Assembly: GCA_031253755.1 (NCBI GenBank)
Contig: JAIRVT010000016.1
Location: forward strand, 1-64,000
Reading direction: 5' to 3'
Length of the DNA: 64,000 nucleotides
DNA from: Enterobacteriaceae bacterium
Lineage (GTDB): Bacteria; Pseudomonadota; Gammaproteobacteria; Enterobacterales; Enterobacteriaceae
Shown: in pieces, positions 51,794 to 60,830 of the stretch
Position numbering within the stretch: the first letter of the stretch is position 1
Layout of the letters: the number at the start of each line of letters is the position of its first letter
Notes under the pieces: model-generated
The model's database searches: none
What the model was told of the DNA's origin: nothing
What the model saw: the letters and a program-made list of their open reading frames with translations, nothing else
Made by a program: the position numbers and the translations under genes

Positions 51794-51860
51794 ATACGAA
51801 TCCGACTTCAAGATGCGTATTGCCTCTCCCCGCGAAGCGGGGAAAGGCGATATTTCGTAT
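51794..51860 (+). repeat. Palindromic repeat, family 2, copy 2
   Basis: Outer arms ATACGAA (51794-51800) and TTCGTAT (51854-51860) enclose CGACTTCAAGATGCGTATTG and the hairpin CTCCCCGC-GAA-GCGGGGA. The element begins right after the mscM stop and reaches to 26 bp before the next start codon. Confidence 0.75.
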
Positions 51861-51885
51861 CGTTTTACAGGTGGCAAATTGAAAG

Positions 51886-53094
51886 ATGAGAGGGATACCT
51901 TTTCAAATAAGTGGATTGTTGGCATTAAATGGCGTTTCAATTTTGGGAAACACCATTACAGAAATAGCCATTCCGTGGTTAATTCTGGAAGTCTCCGGCA
52001 ATCCATTACTGGTTGCGGCGGTTATGTCGGCCAAAATTGTGCCGCTGATATTCTCTATTTTCTTTAGTGCGCAGTTGGTTGATAAATACGGCGCATTTCG
52101 CCTTTCAGTATTATCCGATTTAGTGAATTTCCTGAGTGTTTTATTAATTCCACTCTTTTACTCGCTGGATGTCCTGCACTTTTATCTGTTGGCTATTCTG
52201 CTGATATTTTCAACTATTCTCGATTCACCGGGGCGTCTGGCAAAAGATGTCATGTTGGCAAAAGAGATAACCCGACATAAAAAAGAACAGGAACGGATCA
52301 ACGGAATAAACAGTACTATTGAAAATATTGGCGATTTAATTGGCCCCGTGTTTGGTTCACTGATTATTGCCATGTTAGGTACGATCAACGCCTTATATTT
52401 TGATGCTGTCAGTTTTTTAGTTGTCGCGTCAGGAATTATTCTTCTGAAAAAACATTTTGTCGCCGATATCAGCCAAGCCATAGAACCTGCTTCTTCTCTT
52501 CTGTCATATCGTTATTTTTTTGAAGCTTTTGGCTATATCAGGGCAGAAAAAACACTCTTTTCTGTGTTGATCCTCAGCTCAATCATCAATTTTGTGATTA
52601 CGCCATTCCTGATTGTTTATTTGCCATACGTCAATAAAATCGAATTTAATTCCGTTATCAGTCTTGGCGTATCAATAACCTGTTTTGGTATCGGCACCAC
52701 ATTTTCGTCTTTGCTGTACAGTCTCTATGGCAGGCGTTTTTCCAGTCACCGGATTATCCTCGCTGGCTATAGCCTGCTTGGGCTGAGCTTCATTTCCCTG
52801 AGTTTATTCGCTGGGCAATATGTTCTGTTTCTCCAGCTTTTTGCGATTGGCTGTAGTATCGGTTTCGCAGCACCAGTGGAAGTTACCTTAATTCAGCGCC
52901 AAGTGCCAGAAAACCTATTCAGCCGGATAATGACGTTGTTCACTTCCATTCGCTTTCTGAGTGTCCCTATCGGGTATCTCTGTTTTGGCATTATCCTGAA
53001 TTCGAAAATAGCACCTCAAACGCCAATCATTATGGCGATAATGGTTCTGGCTGGTTTATTGCTCTATTTACGTCTGCGAGGAAAAGGCGAATAA
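51886..53094 (+). CDS. MFS transporter (EntS-like MFS_3 family)
   Basis: This is a 402-residue inner-membrane protein with twelve predicted hydrophobic segments. Its N-terminus (L-L-A-L-N-G-V-S-I-L-G-N-T-I-T-E-I-A-I-P-W) and D-S-P-G-R-L-A motif in the cytoplasmic loop resemble the EntS/MFS_3 exporters of siderophores and macrolides. The substrate is unknown. The start at 51886 lacks a strong ribosome-binding site and sits beside a repeat that displaced the upstream region. In E. coli epmA follows mscM, so this gene is an addition. Confidence 0.83.
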   Translation: MRGIPFQISGLLALNGVSILGNTITEIAIPWLILEVSGNPLLVAAVMSAKIVPLIFSIFFSAQLVDKYGAFRLSVLSDLVNFLSVLLIPLFYSLDVLHFYLLAILLIFSTILDSPGRLAKDVMLAKEITRHKKEQERINGINSTIENIGDLIGPVFGSLIIAMLGTINALYFDAVSFLVVASGIILLKKHFVADISQAIEPASSLLSYRYFFEAFGYIRAEKTLFSVLILSSIINFVITPFLIVYLPYVNKIEFNSVISLGVSITCFGIGTTFSSLLYSLYGRRFSSHRIILAGYSLLGLSFISLSLFAGQYVLFLQLFAIGCSIGFAAPVEVTLIQRQVPENLFSRIMTLFTSIRFLSVPIGYLCFGIILNSKIAPQTPIIMAIMVLAGLLLYLRLRGKGE

Positions 53095-53123
53095 AAAAGA
53101 ACACTGAGCAGAGGTGAATTTAA

Positions 53124-53159
53124 AAAAAACGCTGCCATCAGTAATGAGCAGCGTTTTTT
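53124..53159. terminator. Bidirectional terminator between MFS and DUF805 genes
   Basis: AAAAAACGCTGC (53124-53135) pairs perfectly with GCAGCGTTTTTT (53148-53159). Confidence 0.9.
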
Positions 53160-53191
53160 ATATGCTAGTACATCAAAGCGATATTACGGTT

Positions 53192-53545
53192 TTAACGCAT
53201 TGATTTCGGATTCTCACCGTAGCTGTTGCTGCCTTCAGTCCCGTCCAACACGGAGAAGATAAAGAGCACAAAGCCCCCAACCGGAACAAAGGCCAGCAAA
53301 AACCACCAGCCAGAGCGGTCAATATCGTGCAGGCGACGTACTGTCACTGCCAGCCCCGGAATAAAAGCAAATAGCAAATAAAGGCAAGCCAGCACAATGC
53401 CAATTGACTGATCAATAATTGATCCCAATACAGCAATTGCAATGGTTACAATAATATTGAACAGATAGAACATCCAATATTCTTTACGACGCGCACGCCC
53501 TGAAAAATTAGCGTAATTCTTTAAAACCTGAAGATACCAATTCAT
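53192..53545 (-). CDS. DUF805 inner-membrane protein (YhaH/YhaI family)
   Basis: This is a 117-residue protein that begins M-N-W-Y-L-Q-V-L-K-N-Y-A-N-F-S-G-R-A-R-R-K-E-Y-W, the DUF805 signature. Three to four hydrophobic segments follow, and the motif V-R-R-L-H-D-I-D-R-S-G-W-W (about 67-79). The function of the family is unknown. It lies at the junction between the mscM block and the yigL-rarD block, a break in synteny compared with E. coli. Confidence 0.9.
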   Translation of the reverse strand: MNWYLQVLKNYANFSGRARRKEYWMFYLFNIIVTIAIAVLGSIIDQSIGIVLACLYLLFAFIPGLAVTVRRLHDIDRSGWWFLLAFVPVGGFVLFIFSVLDGTEGSNSYGENPKSMR

Positions 53546-53946
53546 AATATCGTTTCTTTTTAACTGAATAAAACATAAGGAGGCAAACTATAAAAGATGG
53601 CGAATTTTATACTTAATTATATTTTAAAGTCTATTTTTATTTTCGGATAAATCACATGCTGTATATACCATAATGTTCAAGTATCAGATTCATAAATCTT
53701 TCCCAATATAAAATTAAAAACATTTTTAACGTATATTTATCGCTTTTATAGCAAAGTGATCGATAGAATAATCGGGTAAATAAGGCTAATTAAACAGTTA
53801 TTACTCATCAATAAGAATATATTTATTGAACAGTGTTATATTCCACGCCCTTTCAGGTTATTTCTAAAAAAACCGACGCGACGAAATTTCTTATTTAGCA
53901 AAAAATTTCATCGCACCGGCTTAAGCCAAATAAACTATACCGCCCC
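53546..53946. other. AT-rich spacer at a synteny break
   Basis: About 400 bp with no supported gene. Near the right end, GCGACGAAATTT and AAATTTCATCGC (around 53877-53925) form an imperfect stem that may end yigL transcription. Confidence 0.5.
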
Positions 53947-54747
53947 TCAAACCCGGTACATCTTCTGCAAATAGTGCGGAACGGCGTCATCGGCGTTTGA
54001 GCCGATGACTTCCATCTCCGGCAAAATATCTTTCAGGCGCTGGTGTGCTCCCTGCATAATGCAGCCTTTACCTGCCATGCTCAGCATCTCCTGATCGTTC
54101 ATGCCATCGCCAAAAGCAATGCAGTCATTGAGCTGATAGCCGATGGATTGACAGACCTGCTCCAGTGCTTCGCCTTTCGATACGCCGCCTGACATGACTT
54201 CCAGACAACTTCGCAGTGAGAAGCTCACGTTGACTTTATCTCCCCAACGCGCTTCGATTCTCTCTTCCAATTGAACCAGATAGTCATGATCGTCGCTGGT
54301 GTAATAGACCTTGCACACGCCATCAACCGGAAAATGGTCTCGTTGAAAAATTTGGTAATGGAAATCAGATACCTGAAAGAATTCGGTCTGTTCCTCGCTT
54401 TCACGGTTTACCCACCAATCATCATTATTGTAGTAATTGGTCGAAACGTTCGGGTTATCAAACTCCAATAAGCACAGATCGCGGGCGATTTCCGGTGCCA
54501 GATTATGGCTGAATACCAGATCGCCCTGCATGTTATGCACTCTTGCGCCATTCGAAGTGATCATGTAGGCATCAATGCCCAATTCATCGCGCATTTGCCC
54601 GACATCAATATGATGACGCCCTGTCGCAAAAATAAAGTGAACCCCTTTATTCGTCAGCAGGTGCAAAATTTTCTTTGTGTAAGGCGTTAATAGGTGATCG
54701 GGAGATAATAGAGTGCCGTCTAAATCTGAAGCAACAACATGATACAT
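53947..54747 (-). CDS. yigL: HAD-family sugar/pyridoxal phosphatase YigL
   Basis: YigL is a Cof-type HAD phosphatase, in E. coli active on pyridoxal phosphate and sugar phosphates, and required for glucose-phosphate stress survival through SgrS. The 266-residue protein has motif I D-L-D-G-T-L-L (9-15), motif II F-A-T-G-R, motif III with K-G-E-A-L and motif IV F-G-D-G-M-N-D. The start overlaps nothing. It lies 21 bp after pldB, the usual order. Confidence 0.95.
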   Translation of the reverse strand: MYHVVASDLDGTLLSPDHLLTPYTKKILHLLTNKGVHFIFATGRHHIDVGQMRDELGIDAYMITSNGARVHNMQGDLVFSHNLAPEIARDLCLLEFDNPNVSTNYYNNDDWWVNRESEEQTEFFQVSDFHYQIFQRDHFPVDGVCKVYYTSDDHDYLVQLEERIEARWGDKVNVSFSLRSCLEVMSGGVSKGEALEQVCQSIGYQLNDCIAFGDGMNDQEMLSMAGKGCIMQGAHQRLKDILPEMEVIGSNADDAVPHYLQKMYRV

Positions 54748-54768
54748 GGTTAAAATTCCTAAGCTGAA

Positions 54769-55788
54769 TCAATTTTGGTCAAAAAAATCACAAATTGCAT
54801 TGAGTGCCTGCGCCCGCAATGCGTCTTTTTCGAACAGGATTTCATGGTGTGCCCCTTGAATCACCAGCGGCTTATGTTCTTCTTCTCCTGTTCCGGCTTT
54901 TTGACGAGATTTGCAAAAAGCCAGTAACTCCCGATTACTGACTATCTTATCTTCACTGGCTTTTAAGACAATAAGTGGTGTCTGAATTTTTCCTGCATTT
55001 TCAACTAAGTTATCTCCCGTTCGCATACTTTCACGCATCCAGCGGTAAGTCGGCCCTCCAAGACGCAATTCAGGATAATCGGCGTAATAACGCAAATAAC
55101 GCCGATAACGCCGATAACTATGAGTAAGTAAGTTGATGAAGTAGGGTAATGGACGCCATCTTCCTGTTGATAACACATAGCGATTACGCTTGTTCGGGGA
55201 AGGTTCGGCCTGATTAACCAGAAAATTGGCCAGCCAGCGAGGCATAGGTAAGTAAATACCAAACATGGGCGCGCTTAAAGCAACCGCCCGAAATACCGGC
55301 TCCTGACGCAGCAAAAAACAGCTCAGGATAGCTCCGCCCATTGAGTGAGCGAGTGCATAACAGCGATGCGGCGGGAGAGAGGAAGCAAAAGAAGAAAGCA
55401 GTGGGGTAATTTCCAGCTCAATGAGCTTTGCCAGATCATCAACATAATGTGCAAAGTCTTCAACATGGCCCTTTTGCGGATCAGCCAGTATTCTGCCGGA
55501 TCGCCCCTGCCCACGGTGATCCAGAATAAAAATGTTGTAGCCGAGGTGGTAAAAATCATAGGCTACTTCCGGGTATTTCACGTAACTTTCGCTGCGCCCC
55601 GGCAATATGAGCAGTGTTTTATCATGATAAGGTGAGCTGAAAGAGACATAACGGATGGGAATGTCATCCACTCCCGTAAATTCCCGTTCATCTCTGGTAT
55701 TCCAGAAGTCCAGTAATGACCCATTTGTAAATGCAGAGAACTGGGATTCTCTGCTTAACCAACTTGCTTTCAACATCTCAGGCGCCAT
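54769..55788 (-). CDS. pldB: Lysophospholipase L2
   Basis: PldB hydrolyses lysophospholipids. The 339-residue alpha/beta hydrolase has the D-H-R-G-Q-G-R-S-G-R oxyanion loop, the nucleophile elbow A-H-S-M-G-G-A (Ser within about 168-174) and the late H-H-E-I-L-F segment with catalytic His. It is followed closely by yigL. In E. coli rhtB and rhtC lie between recQ and pldB; they are absent here. Confidence 0.94.
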   Translation of the reverse strand: MAPEMLKASWLSRESQFSAFTNGSLLDFWNTRDEREFTGVDDIPIRYVSFSSPYHDKTLLILPGRSESYVKYPEVAYDFYHLGYNIFILDHRGQGRSGRILADPQKGHVEDFAHYVDDLAKLIELEITPLLSSFASSLPPHRCYALAHSMGGAILSCFLLRQEPVFRAVALSAPMFGIYLPMPRWLANFLVNQAEPSPNKRNRYVLSTGRWRPLPYFINLLTHSYRRYRRYLRYYADYPELRLGGPTYRWMRESMRTGDNLVENAGKIQTPLIVLKASEDKIVSNRELLAFCKSRQKAGTGEEEHKPLVIQGAHHEILFEKDALRAQALNAICDFFDQN

Positions 55789-55796
55789 TAGTTATC

Positions 55797-55845
55797 CTCA
55801 TACCTGTTTGCCGTTTTTCAAGTTGCAATCCGTAGGATATATACC
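55797..55845 (+). repeat. Family 1 palindromic repeat, centre-deleted copy
   Basis: The left end TACCTGTTTGCCGTTTTTCA runs straight into AGTTGCAATCCGTAGGATAT, so the ends match family 1 but the central 30 or so bp are missing. It occupies most of the gap between recQ and pldB. Confidence 0.65.
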
Positions 55846-55846
55846 G

Positions 55847-57673
55847 CTATTCAATTTCTACAAAATGCTCACAAATTAATGCCATAAACGCATCGCCAAA
55901 ACGTTCCAATTTGCGCTGACCCACGCCATTGATCTGTAACAATTCATCCGGCGTTGCGGGAAATTGTTCCGCCATTTCAATCAATGTTGCATCGTTGAAA
56001 ACCACAAACGGGGGAATATTGTTTTCATCCGCAATAGATTTACGTAACTTCCGCAACTTGGCGAATAATTTACGATCATAGTTGCCACTGGTGGATTTAT
56101 TTTGTTGATTTTTGCTTTTCAGATTCTGAATGCGGGGAACCGCTAGCTGCAAAGGTGCTTCGCCGCGCAAAACCGGCCGTGCGGCTTCCGTCAATTGTAA
56201 GGCAGAGTAATTGGCAATATTTTGATTGATTAGCCCCAAATGAATCAGCTGGCGCAAAATACTCATCCAATGTTCCTGACTCTGCTCTTTGCCGATCCCG
56301 TAAACAGGCAACCGATCATGCCCGAACTCCCTGATACGCTGATTATTGGCGCCACGCAGCACTTCGACAATATAGACAACCCCAAAGCGTTGCCCAACGC
56401 GATAAATACACGACAACGCTTTTTGCGCATCCAGCAGGCCATCATAACGTTTTGGCGGATCAAGGCAGATATCACAGTTACCACAGGCGGTTTGCTGGCT
56501 TTCGCCAAAATAGTTGAGCAACACCAAGCGCCGACAGGTTTGCGCCTCTGCAAACGCGCCCATCGCGTTGAGTTTATGTCGTTCAATATCCTGCCGTTCG
56601 CCCGCCGGTTTTTCTTCCAGACTACGGCGTAACCACACCATATCGGCGGGATCGTAAAACAGCACCGCCTCCGCAGGCAGCCCATCCCGCCCGGCGCGCC
56701 CCGTTTCCTGATAATAGGATTCAATATTGCGGGGAATATCAAAATGCACCACAAAACGCACGTTGGATTTATTGATTCCCATACCGAAAGCAACGGTTGC
56801 CACAACTATCTGTAAATCATCCCGCTGGAAAGCATCCTGCACCCAAGAACGTTGATTGTTATCCAGCCCGGCATGGTAAGAGGCGACACTAAGCCCTCGT
56901 TTTTGCAGCCGTTCGGCGGTTTCTTCCACCTTTTTACGGCTGTTGCAATAAATAATGCCGCTTTTTCCTTGTTGACCACGGACAAAAGACCACAGTTGAT
57001 CCAACGGCTTGTATTTCTCAACCAGCGTATAACGAATGTTAGGACGATCAAAACTGCTGATATGAACGATAGGATCATTCAGCTCCAGCAGGCGAATAAT
57101 ATCCTGCCGGGTGGCTTTATCTGCGGTAGCGGTCAGTGCAATAACCGGAAGATGAGGAAAACGCCGCCGTAATTGCCCGATGGCCCGATATTCCGGCCGG
57201 AAGTCATGCCCCCATTGCGAAATACAGTGAGCTTCATCAACCGCCAGTAAAACCGGATGCCAATCCTGTAGCTGATCGAGAAAGTTATCTGTCACCAACC
57301 GTTCAGGCGCAATATAAAGCAGCCTGATATTTCCCTCACGACAGCGCCGGATAATATCAAATTGTTGTTCACGGCTTTGGGTTGAGTTCAGACATTCCGC
57401 CTCAATACCGTTGGTTTTCAGTTGATCGACCTGATCTTTCATCAATGAGATCAATGGTGAAACCACCAATGTTAAGCCATTTTTGACCAGCGCCGGGATC
57501 TGATAACACAGCGATTTTCCGCCGCCGGTCGGCATAATCACCAGACAATCACGATCATCAAGAACGGCATCGATTACCTGCTGCTGCCCTGGGCGAAATT
57601 GCTGATAACCGAATGTGGTTCGTAATACTGGTTCAGTCAGTGCTGCCGTACTGATGATTTTTACGTTAGACAC
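55847..57673 (-). CDS. recQ: ATP-dependent DNA helicase RecQ
   Basis: RecQ unwinds DNA 3' to 5' in recombination and repair. The 608-residue protein (E. coli 609) has the helicase motifs with [12 protein letters not shown] and [11 protein letters not shown] zinc-binding RQC part follows with C-G-N-C-D-I-C, then the winged helix and the C-terminal HRDC domain (about 525-605). I choose the GTG at 57673 because AGGAAAGG lies just upstream; a TTG 12 bp earlier would overlap that site. Confidence 0.96.
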   Translation of the reverse strand: MSNVKIISTAALTEPVLRTTFGYQQFRPGQQQVIDAVLDDRDCLVIMPTGGGKSLCYQIPALVKNGLTLVVSPLISLMKDQVDQLKTNGIEAECLNSTQSREQQFDIIRRCREGNIRLLYIAPERLVTDNFLDQLQDWHPVLLAVDEAHCISQWGHDFRPEYRAIGQLRRRFPHLPVIALTATADKATRQDIIRLLELNDPIVHISSFDRPNIRYTLVEKYKPLDQLWSFVRGQQGKSGIIYCNSRKKVEETAERLQKRGLSVASYHAGLDNNQRSWVQDAFQRDDLQIVVATVAFGMGINKSNVRFVVHFDIPRNIESYYQETGRAGRDGLPAEAVLFYDPADMVWLRRSLEEKPAGERQDIERHKLNAMGAFAEAQTCRRLVLLNYFGESQQTACGNCDICLDPPKRYDGLLDAQKALSCIYRVGQRFGVVYIVEVLRGANNQRIREFGHDRLPVYGIGKEQSQEHWMSILRQLIHLGLINQNIANYSALQLTEAARPVLRGEAPLQLAVPRIQNLKSKNQQNKSTSGNYDRKLFAKLRKLRKSIADENNIPPFVVFNDATLIEMAEQFPATPDELLQINGVGQRKLERFGDAFMALICEHFVEIE

Positions 57674-57934
57674 GCCTTTCCTCAATGATTGACATTATTT
57701 ACAGCAGAATCGTGGATACTGCCCGTTATTAATGAGCTGTTTTTAATTGTAGGAATATTTTAACCATGAAATGCGCATTTTTTATAGTCGTGTTGTCTTT
57801 CGATAATTATTCTTTCGAGGTATCTCTCAGGCTGGCGGGCTGAGCAATAAAAGCATAAACTTAACAATTTGCTAACCAAAATAACGATTTTTTATTTCAT
57901 CACGGTTCATTTTTTAATTTGCAGGAAAGTCAAC

Positions 57935-58420
57935 ATGGAAACGATAGAGCGACCCATCCAACCTTTAACCCAAGAAGAAGCGCGTAAATTTATCGGTGAA
58001 ATTTTTGTTTATCATATGCCGTTCAACCAACTTTTAGGGCTTGAACTGGTTCGTTTTGAACAAGACTATGCAGAGCTTAAGTTTGCCAATCAGGATAAAC
58101 TCGTCGGCAATATGGCACAGAAAATCCTGCATGGTGGCGTTATTGCCTCAATACTTGATGTCGCTGGCGGCTTGGTTTGCGCGGGCGGTATGCTCTCCAC
58201 GATGCAACCCATCACGCTGGAGGAGATAAAAAAACGGATGCCTACCATCGGAACCATAGACCTGCGCGTTGATTACCTGCGTCCCGGACGTGGTGAAATC
58301 TTTACTGCCAGCAGTAATATTATTCGTGCCGGTAATAAAGTTTCTGTCGCCAGAATAGAATTGCACAACGAAAAACAAGTCCATATTGCCAGTGCAACCG
58401 CGACTTATTTGGTTGGATGA
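57935..58420 (+). CDS. yigI: Acyl-CoA thioesterase YigI
   Basis: YigI is a hotdog-fold thioesterase, in E. coli acting on medium- and long-chain acyl-CoA. The 161-residue protein starts at an ATG with AGGAAAG upstream; the longer frame from 57869 has no support. It shows [10 protein letters not shown] near the start, [14 protein letters not shown] and the strand [12 protein letters not shown]. It lies between recQ and rarD; E. coli has pldA between recQ and yigI. Confidence 0.93.
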   Translation: METIERPIQPLTQEEARKFIGEIFVYHMPFNQLLGLELVRFEQDYAELKFANQDKLVGNMAQKILHGGVIASILDVAGGLVCAGGMLSTMQPITLEEIKKRMPTIGTIDLRVDYLRPGRGEIFTASSNIIRAGNKVSVARIELHNEKQVHIASATATYLVG

Positions 58421-58796
58421 TAAATTCGCAAAAGGAGTGTGGGAATAGGCACATTCCTTTATTCTCTGAGGCAGATAAGAACGCCAATTCCGCCATTACA
58501 GATGATTATGTGGATCTTGCGTCTGGTGTGATACTGCCAATATTTCAATACCACCCGAAACGTCTAAAATGGCTTGAATGGCTTGAATGGCTATTCTAGC
58601 CAAAATAAATATAACTGCCAGAAATCAAAACGACCAACCATACAGCCCCAGCATGAGCCGGGCTTAAGGCTAATGTGGCTATTGAATACCTCTTGTAAAT
58701 TATGTGCCCCAATGACACATTGTACGCCACTATGAGCTAACATCTGCCCAGCTCTTCTTATTTTCTGAACACTTTCTGAATACATTCAAGGATATT
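58421..58796. other. yigI-rarD spacer without a supported gene
   Basis: No gene is seen. Tandem TGGCTTGAA words at 58568-58590 and a small inverted repeat follow. A 60-codon frame overlapping the yigI stop by 4 bp (58417-58599) has no ribosome-binding site and ends in repeat-derived codons, so I leave it out. Confidence 0.5.
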
Positions 58797-59687
58797 ATGA
58801 ACAAACCACAAACGACCAAAGGTATCCTGTTTGCCTTAGGTGCTTATTTGATTTGGGGGTTGGCTCCCATCTACTTTAAGGAAATAAAACACGTGCCACC
58901 TGATGAGATCGTGTCGCACCGGGTCATCTGGTCAGTGTTCTTTATGGTATTGATGCTGACGGTGACACGCCACTGGCGTCATGTTTTGGCGGTGATCAAA
59001 CAACCCAAGACGCTGCTGCTGTTAGGCATCACGGCGGTGACCATTGCCAGTAACTGGCTGACTTATATCTGGGCGGTCAATAATAATCACCTGCTGGAAG
59101 CCAGCCTCGGCTATTTTATTAACCCGCTGGTGAGTGTGCTGTTTGCCATGATGTTCTTGGGTGAAAGATTCCGCCGGATGCAGTGGATAGCGGTCGGGCT
59201 AGCGTTTACCGGCGTGTTTATCCAGCTTTGGCAATTCGGCTCTGTGCCGATGATTGGTTTGTTTCTGGCAACAACTTTTGCGGTGTATGGTTTGATCCGT
59301 AAAAAACTGGGCATTGATGCACAAACGGGGATGCTGATTGAAACCATCTGGGTATTCCCGGCGGCGCTGATTTACCTGCTGTTTTTTACGCACACGCCAA
59401 CCAGCAATATGCTGAATAATCCGGCCTCCCTGAATCTATTGCTGATTGCTGCGGGTATTATTACCACCGTACCTTTGCTGTTTTTCACTGCGGCGGCGGG
59501 TCATCTGCGTTTATCGACACTGGGCTTTTTCCAGTACCTTTCACCAACCATTATGTTCCTGCTGGCAACGCTGGTTTATGGTGAAGAGATTGGGTCAGAA
59601 CGTTTGATCACGTTCGGTTTTATCTGGGCGGCTCTGGTTTTGTTTACGCTGGATGCGCTTTATACGCAGCGCCGTTTGCGGAAATAG
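58797..59687 (+). CDS. rarD: Permease RarD (EamA/DMT superfamily)
   Basis: RarD is a ten-helix drug/metabolite transporter of the EamA family, called chloramphenicol-sensitive protein in annotation; its substrate is unknown. The 296-residue protein begins with K-G-I-L-F-A-L-G-A-Y-L-I-W-G-L-A-P-I-Y-F-K and contains the E-A-S-L-G-Y-F-I-N-P-L segment. It is convergent with the car genes. Confidence 0.94.
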   Translation: MNKPQTTKGILFALGAYLIWGLAPIYFKEIKHVPPDEIVSHRVIWSVFFMVLMLTVTRHWRHVLAVIKQPKTLLLLGITAVTIASNWLTYIWAVNNNHLLEASLGYFINPLVSVLFAMMFLGERFRRMQWIAVGLAFTGVFIQLWQFGSVPMIGLFLATTFAVYGLIRKKLGIDAQTGMLIETIWVFPAALIYLLFFTHTPTSNMLNNPASLNLLLIAAGIITTVPLLFFTAAAGHLRLSTLGFFQYLSPTIMFLLATLVYGEEIGSERLITFGFIWAALVLFTLDALYTQRRLRK

Positions 59688-59695
59688 ATGTACCT

Positions 59696-59752
59696 TATTT
59701 CTCTCCGCTACGCGGGGAGAAATAGTACTATTTTGAAGTTGGACGGGGAGAT
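59696..59752 (-). repeat. Palindromic repeat, family 2, copy 3; possible terminator
   Basis: TATTTCTCTCCGC (59696-59708) and GCGGGGAGAAATA (59712-59724) form a 13-bp stem with one G-T pair. On the minus strand the preceding CCAACTTCAAAATA matches the ACTTCAAGAT part of copy 2. It sits between convergent rarD and carH and may serve both. Confidence 0.7.
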
Positions 59753-59757
59753 TCAAA

Positions 59758-60300
59758 TTAATAAAGTACCTCAACCTGAACAGGATCACTGATTATTTTA
59801 ATAACCCCGGCATTGGATTTTTCAAATTCAACTTGATATTTTTCATTATTAATTCCTGTGATTATATTATCGAGATAAGAATAAGCGAATCTTATTGATT
59901 TATGTTTAGCCCATTCTGGTAATAAATCCACATAATAATTAAACACCATAAATCCTTTATTCTTATTCACATAATTAACACTTAAAATATCTTTTAATAT
60001 CATTCGGCCATAACAGAAATCACCGTTTTTATTAAATTCTTTTTCTCCTAATGGGGTTAAATTCCATTCTTTACGATTTCCTTTAGCATTCAATTCAACT
60101 AATCCAGCATCAACAAGAGATCCCATTTTTGCATTAACCCATATTAAATTTTCATTGGCTGGCACAGGCCATTCTTTTTCCCCAAGACATAACGATATTT
60201 TATCATCAATTTCTTTTTGTATTTTCTTTGCATAAATTTCATTTCCTTCCCCATGACAAAAAAAAGATAAAAAAACCAGAAGAAAAATAAACTTATTCAT
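59758..60300 (-). CDS. carH: Exported protein at the carH position
   Basis: This is a 180-residue protein with a signal peptide (about 1-19, ending C-H-G-E-G). The mature part contains C-L-G-E-K-E-W-P-V-P, a W-N-L-T-P-L-G-E-K-E-F helix-strand segment and N-G-D-F-C-Y-G. Two cysteines (about 38 and 95) could form a disulfide. I do not recognise a characterised domain. The name rests on the order carC-D-E-F-G-H, where carH is the last gene, not on a direct match. The start overlaps the preceding gene by 4 bp (ATGA), so translation is coupled. AT-richer than the housekeeping genes around it. Confidence 0.6.
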   Translation of the reverse strand: MNKFIFLLVFLSFFCHGEGNEIYAKKIQKEIDDKISLCLGEKEWPVPANENLIWVNAKMGSLVDAGLVELNAKGNRKEWNLTPLGEKEFNKNGDFCYGRMILKDILSVNYVNKNKGFMVFNYYVDLLPEWAKHKSIRFAYSYLDNIITGINNEKYQVEFEKSNAGVIKIISDPVQVEVLY

Positions 60301-60830
60301 AATTTACACCTTGCGTTATATTCCTCGACAGCATCACTGACATTATTATATTTATTTTTTGTGACATAGGAATGCGTATAATCCCAATAATAAGTAGAAA
60401 TGCCCGCATCCTCATTATTATACTTTATATCATATCGCGTGAATTCTACCGGATATTTCCCAAATATATCGTTACCGTTCCTTTTTTTCGAATATATCAT
60501 ATAATAAGCACCCTCTTTTATTTTCAATTCATAATCCTGGGTTTTCATTTCAGATGCGGATAATTTAAAATCATACCAAGTAAAACCGTCATCATTCGGA
60601 AGAGGAACTATAATATATTTATTATTTTTATTTTTCATAAAAATAGTTAACGTTTGGCTTGGATGAGTCGTATTATTATCAAATTTAGCATAAACAAGCA
60701 TATCTTTTTTTCCGTCGCCATTCAAATCGATATAATTTATTCCATCCGCCATATTCACTTTATTTCCGCCGCAAGAAAATACATCAAATGAAAAGAAAAA
60801 CATAATATAAAAATAATATTTAATTTTCAT
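60297..60830 (-). CDS. carG: Exported protein at the carG (carbapenem immunity) position
   Basis: This is a 177-residue protein with a signal peptide (about 1-19, hydrophobic Y-F-Y-I-M-F-F-F-S-F). The mature protein has a calcium-loop-like D-L-N-G-D-G-K-K-D at 35-43 and a beta-rich remainder with Y-W-D-Y-T-H-S-Y. In Pectobacterium CarF and CarG are periplasmic and give intrinsic carbapenem resistance by a mechanism unlike beta-lactamases. The size, export signal and position fit CarG. It overlaps the carF-like gene by 11 bp and the next gene by 4 bp. Confidence 0.65.
   Translation of the reverse strand: MKIKYYFYIMFFFSFDVFSCGGNKVNMADGINYIDLNGDGKKDMLVYAKFDNNTTHPSQTLTIFMKNKNNKYIIVPLPNDDGFTWYDFKLSASEMKTQDYELKIKEGAYYMIYSKKRNGNDIFGKYPVEFTRYDIKYNNEDAGISTYYWDYTHSYVTKNKYNNVSDAVEEYNARCKL

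Noticed and set aside
58417..58599. 60-codon frame overlapping the yigI stop
   Set aside because: No ribosome-binding site, no recognisable motif, and its end is made of short tandem repeats.
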